Source of the DNA: an uncultured Caulobacter sp.
Lineage (GTDB): Bacteria; Pseudomonadota; Alphaproteobacteria; Caulobacterales; Caulobacteraceae
Reading direction: 5' to 3'
NCBI GenBank assembly: GCA_913776195.1
Contig: CAJYMH010000026.1
Coordinates: 1-36,196 of the forward strand
DNA length: 36,196 nt
A program made the position numbers and the translations under genes. Positions within the stretch are counted from its first letter, which is position 1; each line of letters starts with the position of its first letter. Of the stretch, positions 1 to 8,019 are shown piece after piece. The notes under the pieces are model-generated. The model did no database searches. It saw only the letters and a list, made by a program, of their open reading frames with translations, and was not told the DNA's origin.

Positions 1-610
1 CCAGGCGCACCAGTTCCTGCGCGCAGGAACGGACTTGAGTGACGGAGCCTGGGCCTGCCTCGTGGGCGTCGCTCCACATGGTCTGTATGGAGTCGACAAT
101 CACCAGATCGAAGCGGTCGCGCTTCAGTCCATCGAGGATGGGACGTAGACCAGTCTCAGCCGCCAGCTTCACCGGCGCGTGCGCGAGTCCCATGCGTCCC
201 GCGCGCCCGCGGATCTGCTCTACCGCTTCTTCACCACTGATATACGCGCAGGACACGCCGCGCATCGCCGCGCTGGCGCAGACCTGCAGTAATAGTGTGG
301 ACTTGCCGACCCCGGGGTCGCCGCCGAGCAGGATGGCGCTGCCCGGTACGACACCGCCGCCGCAAACGCGGTCGAATTCATCTACGCCAGTCGCGATGCG
401 GGGCGGGGCGGGGGTTTCGCTTTCCAGCCCCTCAAAGGCGAGCCCACGGGCCGTCTTGGCGCTCTTGCTCGGGGCCAAACTGCCGGGCGGGCGGCTCTGG
501 ATCTCCTCGACGAGGCTGTTCCAGGCGCTGCATGCCGGGCACTGCCCGGACCACTTGGTCTGAACCGCGCCGCAAGACTGGCAGGCATAGACGGCGCCGT
601 CGCGGGCCAT
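1..610 (-). CDS. radA: DNA repair protein RadA (Sms), N-terminal part, cut by window edge
   Basis: RadA is a RecA-like ATPase that drives branch migration and processing of recombination intermediates in the cytoplasm. I translated it directly from the minus strand, since it has no stop inside the window. It starts MARDGAVYACQSC at the ATG at 610-608. A four-cysteine zinc finger follows (C10, C13, C24, C27), then about 60 residues of linker and the Walker A motif GGDPGVGKST. The part present ends near the conserved GSVTQVR stretch, so about 203 of a usual 450-460 residues are here, and the Lon-like C-terminal domain lies outside. It sits 41 nt after alr in the same direction and probably shares its transcript. 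The identification is firm; the truncation is only the window edge. Confidence 0.96.
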   Translation of the reverse strand, partial: MARDGAVYACQSCGAVQTKWSGQCPACSAWNSLVEEIQSRPPGSLAPSKSAKTARGLAFEGLESETPAPPRIATGVDEFDRVCGGGVVPGSAILLGGDPGVGKSTLLLQVCASAAMRGVSCAYISGEEAVEQIRGRAGRMGLAHAPVKLAAETGLRPILDGLKRDRFDLVIVDSIQTMWSDAHEAGPGSVTQVRSCAQELVRL

Positions 611-625
611 GGACGCTCCTGATTC

Positions 626-653
626 GACCTCAGCGGATCATAGCGCCGAGGTC
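626..653 (-). other. Hairpin between alr and radA
   Basis: The minus strand can form a 10-bp stem (GACCTCGGCG with CGCTGAGGTC, one G-U pair) around an 8-nt loop. It starts within the alr stop codon and fills most of the 41-nt gap to radA. No T-run follows, so it is not a standard terminator. It could tune the alr/radA expression ratio or protect an mRNA end; that is inference. A GATTC (GANTC) site lies beside it at 621-625. Confidence 0.4.
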
Positions 654-1737
654 AGGCCTCGCCGATATAGCGACGCGTTGCGCGCAAACTAAGGCGCGTG
701 AGCAGTTCGTAAGCGCTGATCCCTCCGGCGTGGGCGGCGTCGTCTACGGCGATGTTGGCCCCAACCAGTTCCACCATTTCGCCGGGCGTGGCCTCGTCGC
801 AGCCGGTGACATCGATGGCTAGAAGATCCATTGAGACCCGACCAAGAATTCGCCGCTTCCCATTGGCGTACCAGGCGTTTCCGCTGGAAGCGGGCGTGCG
901 CGGAAGGCCATCTGCATAGCCGGCGGCGAGGATCGCAATCTTTACTGGACGGACTGCGGTGAAGGTCGCGCCATAGCCGACTGTCTCCCCACTCTGCACA
1001 TCGCGCACCTGCAGGATTGGAGCGTGGAGGCTGGCGACGGGTTTCAGGCGACTATCAGTCTTTCCGCTTGGGCCAGCGCCGTAGAGACAGATGCCCGGAC
1101 GCACCAGATCGAAGCCATAGGCCACGCCGAGGAAGGTTCCGGCCGAGTTGGCCAGGCTGCCCTGCGCCGCCGGGAACAGGCCGCGCACGGTCCGGAAACG
1201 CTCCAGCTGAGCAGCGCTCATTGGGTTCTTCGGATCGTCAGCGCAAGCCAGGTGGCTCATCACCAGGGCCACGTCCATCTTGGCGAGCTTGGCGCGGTTC
1301 TTCGCCAGGGCGCGAGCGTCCTCCAGCCGCAAACCCAGGCGGTTCATGCCGGTGTCCACATGCAGTGCGGCTTCCAGCCAGCGCTGGTCGCCATAGGTGA
1401 TCCAGCTCTCCACCTGCTCCAGGCTATTGAGCGCGGGGATCAGACGCGACGCCATCAGGCGAGGGCCGTCCGCCGGACCCGTCATGCCGTCGAGGACGTA
1501 GATCGAGGCGTCCCGCTCACCGAGGGCGCGGCGTAGAGCCTGTCCCTCCGCCAGCCGCGCCACGAAGAAGCTGCGGCAACCTTCCTTCCACAGCCGCAGG
1601 CCGACAGCTTCGGCGCCCATGCCATAGGCGTCGGCCTTCACAGCCGCGCCGGTCTCGGCGGCGCCGGCGAAATGCTTCAGCACGCCGTAGTTGTAGGCCA
1701 GGGCGTCGAGGTCGACGGTGAGAGTCGTGTCGGTCAC
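652..1737 (-). CDS. alr: Alanine racemase
   Basis: This PLP enzyme interconverts L- and D-alanine and so supplies D-Ala for peptidoglycan. At 361 residues it has normal family length. The N-terminal TIM barrel carries the PLP lysine K34 in AVKADAYGMGA. The second catalytic base, the tyrosine of VGYGATF, is Y255 in the C-terminal beta domain. Conserved HVDTGMNRLG (126-135) and RPGICLYG (213-220) segments are also present. The ATG at 1737 lies 15 nt downstream of the dnaB stop, so it is probably read from the dnaB transcript; radA follows. No signal peptide is seen, so it is cytoplasmic. Whether it serves biosynthesis or catabolism cannot be read from sequence alone, but its place among core genes favours the biosynthetic, essential form. 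Confidence 0.97.
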   Translation of the reverse strand: MTDTTLTVDLDALAYNYGVLKHFAGAAETGAAVKADAYGMGAEAVGLRLWKEGCRSFFVARLAEGQALRRALGERDASIYVLDGMTGPADGPRLMASRLIPALNSLEQVESWITYGDQRWLEAALHVDTGMNRLGLRLEDARALAKNRAKLAKMDVALVMSHLACADDPKNPMSAAQLERFRTVRGLFPAAQGSLANSAGTFLGVAYGFDLVRPGICLYGAGPSGKTDSRLKPVASLHAPILQVRDVQSGETVGYGATFTAVRPVKIAILAAGYADGLPRTPASSGNAWYANGKRRILGRVSMDLLAIDVTGCDEATPGEMVELVGANIAVDDAAHAGGISAYELLTRLSLRATRRYIGEA

Positions 1738-1752
1738 GAGGCCGGGCTTAAC

Positions 1753-3252
1753 CTACTCCTCGCCGCCGCGCGACTGGTGGAAGTAGTGATCGCGCGCCAA
1801 GTTGCCGAAGCGGGTCGTGTCGGAGTTGAACGACAGCTTCACCGTGCCGATGGGACCGTGACGCTGCTTGGCGATAATGACCTCGGCCAGGCCCTGAAGC
1901 TTGTCCAGTTCTTCTTGCCATTGCAGGTGCTCGGGAGTGCCTTCGCGGGGCTCGGCGCGGCCGACGTAGTAGGACTCCCGGTACACGAACCAGACCATGT
2001 CGGCGTCCTGTTCGATCGAGCCCGATTCACGAAGGTCGGACAGCTGCGGACGCTTGTCCTCGCGCTGCTCCACCTGACGCGAGAGCTGCGAAAGGGCGAT
2101 GACCGGAACACTAAGTTCCTTGGCCAAGGCCTTAAGACCCATTGTGATTTGGCTGACTTCCTGAACCCGGTTGGCATTGGCCCCAAGGTCAGAGCCGGTG
2201 ACCAGCTGCAGATAGTCGACGATGATCAGGTCGAGCCCGACCTGACGCTTCAGGCGGCGCGCCCGGGCGGTCAGCTTGGCGATGGAGAGACCGCCGGTGG
2301 CGTCGATGTAGAGCGGCGCCTCCTGGATCTCCATGGCCGCGTCACGGACGCGACCAAACTCGCTGGCGTCGATTTCGCCCTTGCGTAGACGGTCGCCCGA
2401 CACGCCTGAGGCGTCGGCCAGCATACGAAGGGCCAACTGCTCGGAGGACATTTCGAGCGAGTAGAAGGCGACGACGCCGCCGTTGACGGTTTTCTTCGTG
2501 CCGTCCGGCTGCGGCTCCCAGGCGTAGGCCTTGGCCACGTTGAAGGCGATGTTGGTGGCCAGAGCCGTCTTACCCATCGAGGGACGGCCGGCGAGGATGA
2601 TCAAGTCGGACGGGTGCAGACCGCCGACCTTGGCGTCGAGGTCGAGCAAACCCGAAGACACCCCTGCCAGGCCGCCATCGCGACTGTAGGCCTCCGCCGT
2701 CATCTCCACCGCGCCACGCAGGGCGTCGGAGAAGGAAACGAAGCCGGTGGAAGGGCCGCCGCTCTCGGCCAGGCCGTAGAGTTGCTGTTCTGCCTTTTCG
2801 ATCTGCTCGCGCGCCGCGAGGTCAGCGTCAGCAGTCGCCGCGTGGGCGATCTCGCCGCCGATCCGGATCAAATCGCGACGCAGGGCTAGATCATAGATGA
2901 CACGGGCGTAGTCCGAGGCGTTGGCGGCAGGCGGCGCGCGGTCCACCAAGTCGGCCAGATAGCGGACGCCGCCCAACTCCTGGAAGGCAGGGTCGTTCTT
3001 GAACACATCGGCCAGCAGGATCGGGTCGGCCAGCTGACCCTTGCGGATGTGCGTTTCCAACGACTGGAACAGGCGCGAGTGGAATGGTTCATAGAAGTGG
3101 CTGGCGTTCAGTTGGTCGCTGAGCCGCTCATAGGCCGCGTTGTCGTAAAGCAGGCTGCCCAGCAGGGCCTGTTCGGCTTCGATATTCGAAGGCGCTGTCG
3201 CCACCGCGATGTCGTTCGTCGGGCGCAGGTCGAGGGCGGGAGCGATAGCCAT
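1753..3252 (-). CDS. dnaB: Replicative DNA helicase DnaB
   Basis: DnaB is the hexameric helicase that unwinds DNA at the replication fork and recruits primase. At 499 residues it has the expected length. The N-terminal domain (about 22-125, starting SNIEAEQALLGSLL) is followed by a linker and a RecA-like motor. Walker A is GRPSMGKT (222-229), and a Walker B-type strand occurs in DLIIVDYLQLV. A short insert after the Walker A helix (about 241-258, AYAWEPQPDGTKK) lengthens the motor domain compared with E. coli DnaB. No inteins or breaks are seen. The ATG at 3252 has no clear ribosome binding site. It leads a likely dnaB-alr-radA unit. A perfect DnaA box lies about 75 nt upstream, suggesting DnaA-linked expression (inference). 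Confidence 0.98.
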   Translation of the reverse strand: MAIAPALDLRPTNDIAVATAPSNIEAEQALLGSLLYDNAAYERLSDQLNASHFYEPFHSRLFQSLETHIRKGQLADPILLADVFKNDPAFQELGGVRYLADLVDRAPPAANASDYARVIYDLALRRDLIRIGGEIAHAATADADLAAREQIEKAEQQLYGLAESGGPSTGFVSFSDALRGAVEMTAEAYSRDGGLAGVSSGLLDLDAKVGGLHPSDLIILAGRPSMGKTALATNIAFNVAKAYAWEPQPDGTKKTVNGGVVAFYSLEMSSEQLALRMLADASGVSGDRLRKGEIDASEFGRVRDAAMEIQEAPLYIDATGGLSIAKLTARARRLKRQVGLDLIIVDYLQLVTGSDLGANANRVQEVSQITMGLKALAKELSVPVIALSQLSRQVEQREDKRPQLSDLRESGSIEQDADMVWFVYRESYYVGRAEPREGTPEHLQWQEELDKLQGLAEVIIAKQRHGPIGTVKLSFNSDTTRFGNLARDHYFHQSRGGEE

Positions 3253-3300
3253 TAGAATGTTTTAACGGATCGGAAATGGGCTCGCCCGCGGCGTTTCACG

Positions 3301-3333
3301 CGATCCACAGGCAATCGAAGCCATTGTGGATAA
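3301..3333 (-). promoter_or_regulatory. DnaA box pair upstream of dnaB
   Basis: On the minus strand, 3333-3325 reads TTATCCACA, an exact DnaA box. On the plus strand, 3301-3309 reads CGATCCACA, which has two mismatches to that box and one to the Caulobacter G-box form TGATCCACA. The two face each other with 15 nt between them, 49-81 nt upstream of the dnaB ATG. DnaA is a known transcription factor in Caulobacter; that it controls this gene is inference. Confidence 0.6.
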
Positions 3334-3370
3334 GCCGCACGTCAGATCCGGTCGTATGGCGTCATGGCTA

Positions 3371-3399
3371 GGGCCGGGCGATCTGTCGCCGCCCGGCCC
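3371..3399 (-). terminator. Hairpin after the TonB receptor gene
   Basis: A perfect 10-bp GC stem (GGGCCGGGCG with CGCCCGGCCC) closes a 9-nt loop about 25 nt after the receptor stop codon and upstream of the dnaB DnaA boxes. There is no T-run, so it would be a non-canonical terminator or a 3' end stabiliser. Confidence 0.5.
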
Positions 3400-3424
3400 C
3401 GCCTCGTCAGATTGCTCGCTGGCG

Positions 3425-6040
3425 CTAGAACTGTGCGGTGAACTTGGCGAAGTAGTAGCCGCCCTGCCAGTCAACCAGAGCGTCGGAGCGATAAATCCGG
3501 CCGTTGGTGGTGGATTCGCCGATCCGGTCGGGTTCGGGATAGTTGTCGAAGACATTTCTCCCGCCGAGCGTGAATCGATAGGTGTCATTGATGTCGTAGT
3601 TCAGCTCGACATCGATCAGCGCCTCGGTCTTGAATTTCTGAACGACGGGATTGGCGACGCTGAATTGGTCTTCGTACGGTCCCCAGATATTGGCCCGCAC
3701 CATGCCCGAAAGCTTACCCATCCGGTGATTGACGGTCAGGACGCTGCGCCATTTGGGCGTGGCCTTCTTGTAGTCGCGGATATTCTCGCTGTCGTAATAG
3801 ATACGCTGGGTTCCGGTGACGTCCACGAAGGGATCAACTGAGTCCACGATCGGCTGGTTGTAGTTGAAGCTGGCGACGAAATCCGTGCTTTGGCCGCTGC
3901 TCCAGTTGACCTTGTAGGTGCCCACCAGATCCAGACCGCTGACGGTCACGTCCAGGGCGTTCTGGAAGAACGTGACTTGGCCGATGCTCGCAGCCCCTGG
4001 TACGCCGGCGGCGGTCATGGCGCTCGCGATGGCCGGCGTCACGGTGATCGGGGTGATGGCGTTGAACAGCCCCTTGACCTTGATGACATAGACGTCGGCT
4101 GTCAGGCTGAATCCTGGCAGCGGCGAAGTGGTCAAGCCGACGGAGTAGTTCGTCGACTGTTCCGGCTCCAGCGGCTTGCCGCCAAGGTAAGTCGCCACGG
4201 CGTTCGTCGCCGGGAATAGGCCCTGAGCGACCGGTATCCCGTTGTTCACGACGGTTGAGACCGTGGTGGTGAATAGTTGGCCAGTGGTCGGCGCCCGAAA
4301 GCCCGTGCCGATCGACCCGCGGAACGCGAGCTTGTCCCCAAACTTGTAGCGAGCGGCGACCTTGTAATCGACCGTATCGCCGAAGTCGGAGAAGTGCTCG
4401 TAGCGAAGCGCGCCTTCGACGAACAGGCTCTCGCTCAGGTCGGAGGAGACGTCGAGATAGCCAGCATAGCTCTCTCGCGACAACTTGCCTGAGTAGAGCG
4501 GCGGATAGCCGGGGAAGCCGTTTGAGCCGGCGCCCATGACCGCATAGACCGGGTCGCTGCTGCTGGCGCAGTTGATGCCCGCGTTCTGTGGGGCGGTCGG
4601 TCGCAGTGTATTGGTGGCTGCGAAGCTGTTCCCGCCGGTGCAGAAGTCGAAGGGGTCCGGCAGGGCGTAGGGGCCCACGATGTAGGAGGCCTCGTCGCCT
4701 GTGACGATTTCATACGACTCCTTGCGGAACTCAGCGCCGAAAGCGACGTCGAGCGGCGCTGGCGTAAAGCCCTTCAGCTCATAGCCGAAGTCCGCATTGG
4801 CCGCGTACTCGTCGGAGATCAGGTCGCCCGGATGGAAGACGGTCGGAGACGCACGGCCCAGCGAGTAGTTGATGGTGTTGGTCATCTTGTAGGCGATCTT
4901 GTTACGGCCATATCGTCCGCTGAGATCGAACGACAATCCGTTCCATTCGCCCTTGTCGCCGACTGTCAGGCTGTAGTCGGTGACCGTGCCGAAGAACTTC
5001 GGCGTGAAGCCCAGCGGGAATAGCTGGTTGAAGGCAAATGTCGTTCCGTCGGGGTTGCGGATCAGATTGTCGTTCGGCGTCGCCGCCGTGTTCATGTCGA
5101 TCGGCGGCCGGTAGTTGAAATCCTGGCGGGCGTTCGAGTGGGAATAGTTGGCGAAGGCGTAGAGTTTGGTCTCGCCCAGTTCGTAACCGGCGTTGAAGAA
5201 GGTGCGAAACGCCTCCGTCTCCGGGACGCCCCAGGTCTGGGCGGGGTTTTGCACCAGCGCCTGATAGTTGGTCATCGTCGCATAGGCGGCGATCCGCGGA
5301 TCGGAGCTGGTGCTCGTCAGATTGGCGACGCAGAAGCCGGCCGACTGGTTGGCGATTCCGACGTTGCAGATCTGTTTTCCGCGAGAGGTCGGCTGCAGGG
5401 TGATGTACTCGAACGAACCGCTCACAAAGCCCTTGTCGCCGAGATTGAACCCCTTGTTCCCGCCGACCACGATCTCGTCGCCATCACCCTCGTAATATTG
5501 GCCGGCTTGGATCGACAGCATGCCCCCGCTGCTGTTGTCCTTAAGGATGAAGTTGATGACGCCGGCGATGGCGTCCGAGCCGTACTGCGCGCCCGCGCCA
5601 TCGCGCAGCACTTCCACCGACTTCAGAGCCGCGGCTGGAATCTGCGCCGCGTCGGCCGGCTGGGCGCCGCTGCCGCCGGTGACAACCAGGGCCCCGCGGT
5701 GGCGCCGCTTTGAATTCACCAACAGCAGGGTTTTGTCGCTGGACAGGCCGCGCAGCGAAGCTGGGCGGATGAAGGTCTGGCCGTCGGCGATCGGCAACCT
5801 GGGTAGAGTGTAGGATGGCACCAAGGTCTTCAGGATGTCCTGAGTGTCGGCGAACGACACGGCCTCGATGTCCTCCGCGTTGTAGGAATCTACCGGGACC
5901 GGAGAGTCCATCAGCGTCCGCGGTTTGCCGCGGCTGCCGGTGACGACCAGCTCCTCCAAAATGTCGCTTTGCGCCATAGCCGCCGATCCCGTCATGGCAG
6001 CAGCCATCGAGATGCCGGCCATCAGGCCGGCACGAAGCAT
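3425..6040 (-). CDS. TonB-dependent outer membrane receptor
   Basis: This is an outer membrane beta-barrel that imports a bulky substrate using TonB energy. I chose the ATG at 6040, with GAGGA five bases upstream, giving 871 residues. A GTG at 6052 with AGGGGG six bases upstream is also possible. The protein begins with a signal peptide (MLRAGLMAGISMAAAMTGSAAMAQ). A plug domain follows (about residues 30-165), with typical segments such as SLRGLSSDKTLLLVN and VEVLRDGAGAQYGSDAIAGV. The long barrel ends in a terminal Phe (YFAKFTAQF). Two loops contain cysteine pairs that could form disulfides. No FecA-type signalling extension is seen. The substrate is unknown: no neighbouring hydrolase, sigma factor or transporter hints at it. 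It separates rplI from dnaB, which are often adjacent in alphaproteobacteria. Confidence 0.93.
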   Translation of the reverse strand: MLRAGLMAGISMAAAMTGSAAMAQSDILEELVVTGSRGKPRTLMDSPVPVDSYNAEDIEAVSFADTQDILKTLVPSYTLPRLPIADGQTFIRPASLRGLSSDKTLLLVNSKRRHRGALVVTGGSGAQPADAAQIPAAALKSVEVLRDGAGAQYGSDAIAGVINFILKDNSSGGMLSIQAGQYYEGDGDEIVVGGNKGFNLGDKGFVSGSFEYITLQPTSRGKQICNVGIANQSAGFCVANLTSTSSDPRIAAYATMTNYQALVQNPAQTWGVPETEAFRTFFNAGYELGETKLYAFANYSHSNARQDFNYRPPIDMNTAATPNDNLIRNPDGTTFAFNQLFPLGFTPKFFGTVTDYSLTVGDKGEWNGLSFDLSGRYGRNKIAYKMTNTINYSLGRASPTVFHPGDLISDEYAANADFGYELKGFTPAPLDVAFGAEFRKESYEIVTGDEASYIVGPYALPDPFDFCTGGNSFAATNTLRPTAPQNAGINCASSSDPVYAVMGAGSNGFPGYPPLYSGKLSRESYAGYLDVSSDLSESLFVEGALRYEHFSDFGDTVDYKVAARYKFGDKLAFRGSIGTGFRAPTTGQLFTTTVSTVVNNGIPVAQGLFPATNAVATYLGGKPLEPEQSTNYSVGLTTSPLPGFSLTADVYVIKVKGLFNAITPITVTPAIASAMTAAGVPGAASIGQVTFFQNALDVTVSGLDLVGTYKVNWSSGQSTDFVASFNYNQPIVDSVDPFVDVTGTQRIYYDSENIRDYKKATPKWRSVLTVNHRMGKLSGMVRANIWGPYEDQFSVANPVVQKFKTEALIDVELNYDINDTYRFTLGGRNVFDNYPEPDRIGESTTNGRIYRSDALVDWQGGYYFAKFTAQF

Positions 6041-6052
6041 TGAATTCCTCAC

Positions 6053-6418
6053 TGTGAACCCCCTCTGCTCTTGCAGTTTTACGTACGCTGCGGGCTTCGG
6101 CGCGGCGTTTGCCGCGCGGACCTCGAAACCCCAAAAACCCAAGCAACTGGGCCCTCGGCATCTGCGCGCCGTGGAGCGATACGAACACTTCCTGGAACAG
6201 GTCCCGCAGCTGCAGCAGCGGGGGTACGCCTCCCGTTGATCAGGAGAACATGGGGCGATGAAGGGAGAAGAGCTTCCGCATCGTGACCTTCGCGGAAAAT
6301 GTCACAAAGGCTTGGATAGCGGCGTTTTTCAGCACGCGACCAATAGGTCGCGCATCATTCCTAGGCAGCGCTTGGCCCCGCGTTTGGATAATCGTCGCCC
6401 AGTAACGGGGCTCCTAAA
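6053..6418. other. Non-coding region upstream of the TonB receptor, with an inverted repeat
   Basis: About 366 nt without a convincing gene. It must hold the receptor promoter, but I see no strong -35/-10 pair. At 6335-6352 there is a perfect 7-bp inverted repeat around 4 nt (CGCGACC-AATA-GGTCGCG), which could be an operator or an RNA hairpin. A pyrimidine-rich and CTGCAG-containing patch lies at 6190-6220. No Fur-like box is obvious. Confidence 0.4.
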
Positions 6419-6420
6419 CG

Positions 6421-6450
6421 AAAAACGGCGCAGGCAGAGCCCGCGCCGTT
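6421..6450 (-). terminator. Rho-independent terminator after rplI
   Basis: On the minus strand, an 8-bp stem (AACGGCGC with GCGCCGTT, 6450-6443 with 6431-6424) closes an 11-nt loop and is followed by a run of five T. It lies 26 nt after the rplI stop and ends the rpsF-rpsR-rplI transcript. Confidence 0.85.
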
Positions 6451-6475
6451 CTCAGTTCGCTTGTTGCAGCAAGGG

Positions 6476-7054
6476 TTAGGCGTATTCGCCTTCTTGCTGG
6501 CCAGCGCCGCCTTCGAGCAGATCGGCGGCGGCTTCGTCAGCCGCGGCGCGTTCCTCTTCGAATTGCGAGGCGATGACGTTCTCGCCGCGCTCTTGGCGGT
6601 CAGCCTCATCTTGGCTGCGCGCGATGTTCAGCTTCACGGTGATGGTGACTTCCGCGTGGAGCTTCACCTTCACTTCGTGGACGCCGAGCGTCTTGATCGG
6701 CTTATCCAGCACGACCATCGAGCGTTCGATCTTGCCGCCATTGGCGTTGACCACATCAGCCACGTCGCGGCCGGCGACCGACCCGTACAGCTGACCGGTT
6801 TCGCCAGCCGAGCGGATCATCACGTACGACGTTCCGTCCAGCGCTTCACCAGCCTTGGAGGCGGTTTCGCGGTTGGCGACGTTGCGCTTTTCGATCTCGG
6901 CGCGCTGGACGTCGAAGATCTTCTGGTTTGCGGCGGTGGCGCGCAGAGCCTTTTGGCGCGGCAGCAGGAAGTTACGGGCGTAGCCGTCCTTCACCGTCAC
7001 CGTATCGCCGAGCGAACCCCAGCCTTCGACGCGTTCGAGCAGAATAACTTTCAT
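6476..7054 (-). CDS. rplI: 50S ribosomal protein L9
   Basis: L9 binds 23S rRNA at the base of the L1 stalk and helps keep the reading frame. The N-terminal domain starts MKVILLERVEGWGSLGD and has the conserved GYARNFLLPR segment (24-33), followed by the long connecting helix and the C-terminal RNA-binding domain. At 192 residues it is longer than E. coli L9 (149). The extra length is an acidic, Ala-rich tail from about 150 to the end, seen as longer L9 forms in alphaproteobacteria. It lies 13 nt after rpsR and is followed by a clear terminator, so it is the last gene of the rpsF operon. A GGGAG ribosome binding site precedes the ATG. Confidence 0.98.
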   Translation of the reverse strand: MKVILLERVEGWGSLGDTVTVKDGYARNFLLPRQKALRATAANQKIFDVQRAEIEKRNVANRETASKAGEALDGTSYVMIRSAGETGQLYGSVAGRDVADVVNANGGKIERSMVVLDKPIKTLGVHEVKVKLHAEVTITVKLNIARSQDEADRQERGENVIASQFEEERAAADEAAADLLEGGAGQQEGEYA

Positions 7055-7067
7055 CGTGGCGTCTCCC

Positions 7068-7352
7068 TTACTTCACGACGTAGGGGAGCAGAGCCAGGAA
7101 GCGGGCGCGCTTGATGGCCTTGGCCAGTTCGCGTTGCTTCTTGGCCGACACCGCGGTGATGCGCGACGGCACGATCTTGCCGCGTTCGGAGACGTAACGC
7201 TGCAGCAGCTTCACGTCCTTGTAGTCGATCTTCGGAGCGTTGGCGCCGGAGAACGGGCACACCTTGCGGCGGCGGAAGAACGGGCGACGGGCGCCGCCGG
7301 CGGCGGGAGCGCCGGTCGGAGCGGTCGCTTCGGGAGCGGTCGTATCGGTCAT
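7068..7352 (-). CDS. rpsR: 30S ribosomal protein S18
   Basis: S18 sits on the platform of the small subunit in contact with S6. The core is plain: [15 protein letters not shown], then [19 protein letters not shown] and [18 protein letters not shown], ending LLPYVVK. At 94 residues it exceeds the usual 75 because of an Ala/Pro/Thr-rich N-terminal extension of about 20 residues. It starts at the ATG at 7352 with AGGGAGAAA upstream, 14 nt after rpsF. In many alphaproteobacteria a membrane protein gene lies between rpsR and rplI; here the two are only 13 nt apart. Confidence 0.98.
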   Translation of the reverse strand: MTDTTAPEATAPTGAPAAGGARRPFFRRRKVCPFSGANAPKIDYKDVKLLQRYVSERGKIVPSRITAVSAKKQRELAKAIKRARFLALLPYVVK

Positions 7353-7366
7353 GATCTATTTCTCCC

Positions 7367-7732
7367 TTAGGCTTGCGGCGCGTAATCGTCGCGACGTTCA
7401 CGGTCGCGGTCGCGGCGAGCCAGAACCGGGGACAGTTCCAGGTCGAGTTCCTCGACGCGGACGGTCAGGGTGCGCAGCACGTCTTCGTTCAGAGACAGCT
7501 GGCGTTCCATTTCCTTCACCGCCGCCGCCGGAGCGTCGATGGCGAGCAGGGAATAGTGACCCTTGCGGTTCTTCTTGATGCGATAGGTGAGGTTGCGAAG
7601 ACCCCAGTACTCGATCTTGGCGATCGAGCCGCCTTGTTCTTCGATGAGCGCCTTGAGCTGATCGTTCAGGGCTTCGGCCTGCTGCGGCGAGATATCTTGC
7701 CGAGCAATGACCACGTGTTCGTAAAGAGCCAT
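7367..7732 (-). CDS. rpsF: 30S ribosomal protein S6
   Basis: S6 binds 16S rRNA together with S18. The ferredoxin-like core starts [15 protein letters not shown], then has the conserved [18 protein letters not shown] segment (44-61) and [15 protein letters not shown] (79-93). The 121-residue chain ends in a charged Arg/Asp-rich tail. It has a strong AGAAGGAAA ribosome binding site. It leads the rpsF-rpsR-rplI operon behind a leader of about 135 nt that could hold an autoregulatory element for the S6:S18 complex (inference). Confidence 0.98.
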   Translation of the reverse strand: MALYEHVVIARQDISPQQAEALNDQLKALIEEQGGSIAKIEYWGLRNLTYRIKKNRKGHYSLLAIDAPAAAVKEMERQLSLNEDVLRTLTVRVEELDLELSPVLARRDRDRERRDDYAPQA

Positions 7733-7767
7733 GGTTTCCTTCTTCCGGGCTTGGAAGGCGGCGCGTC

Positions 7768-7786
7768 CGACGGCGGAAGTCCGTCG
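7768..7786 (-). promoter_or_regulatory. Leader hairpin upstream of rpsF
   Basis: On the minus strand, a perfect 6-bp stem (CGACGG with CCGTCG) closes the 7-nt loop ACTTCCG, 36 nt before the rpsF start codon. Leaders of rpsF operons in many bacteria bind the S6:S18 complex through a hairpin carrying a CCG triplet. This hairpin has a CCG in its loop, but I could not compare it with the consensus. Confidence 0.35.
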
Positions 7787-7875
7787 AAAACGATGGTTCC
7801 TGCGCGAGCTGGGGGAGTATCCCGACCCTGGCGAGCCAGAGCCCTGCGAAAGACCGCCTTCCGTGAGAGGGCGCG

Positions 7876-7904
7876 CAATTACACCTAGATGGCCGGAAAG
7901 GCAA
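7876..7904 (-). promoter_or_regulatory. Likely promoter of rpsF-rpsR-rplI
   Basis: On the minus strand, TTGCCT (7904-7899) and TAATTG (7881-7876) are 17 nt apart, a good sigma-70 type spacing. Transcription would start near 7869, leaving a leader of roughly 135 nt. Confidence 0.5.
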
Positions 7905-7932
7905 GTTTTCTCAGCAGTTGCGGCTGATAAGG

Positions 7933-7948
7933 GGGCTGAATTCAGCCC
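7933..7948. promoter_or_regulatory. Perfect 16-bp palindrome in a divergent intergenic region
   Basis: GGGCTGAATTCAGCCC is an unbroken palindrome of two 8-bp halves. It lies between the rpsF promoter and the start of the secreted protein gene at 8020, where an operator would be expected. No regulator gene is nearby, so the binding protein, if any, is unknown. The rest of 7905-8019 shows no clear promoter. Confidence 0.4.
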
Positions 7949-8019
7949 GACGTCTCTTAAGTTGCGAATTCGCCCAGGGGAAGCTGACCCCGACGGGTGT
8001 TCATGTTAGGCACCGGCTC

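Noticed and set aside
6335..6352. Hairpin as a terminator between rplI and the TonB receptor
   Set aside because: No T-run follows on either strand, and the real rplI terminator lies at 6421-6450; it is kept only as an inverted repeat.
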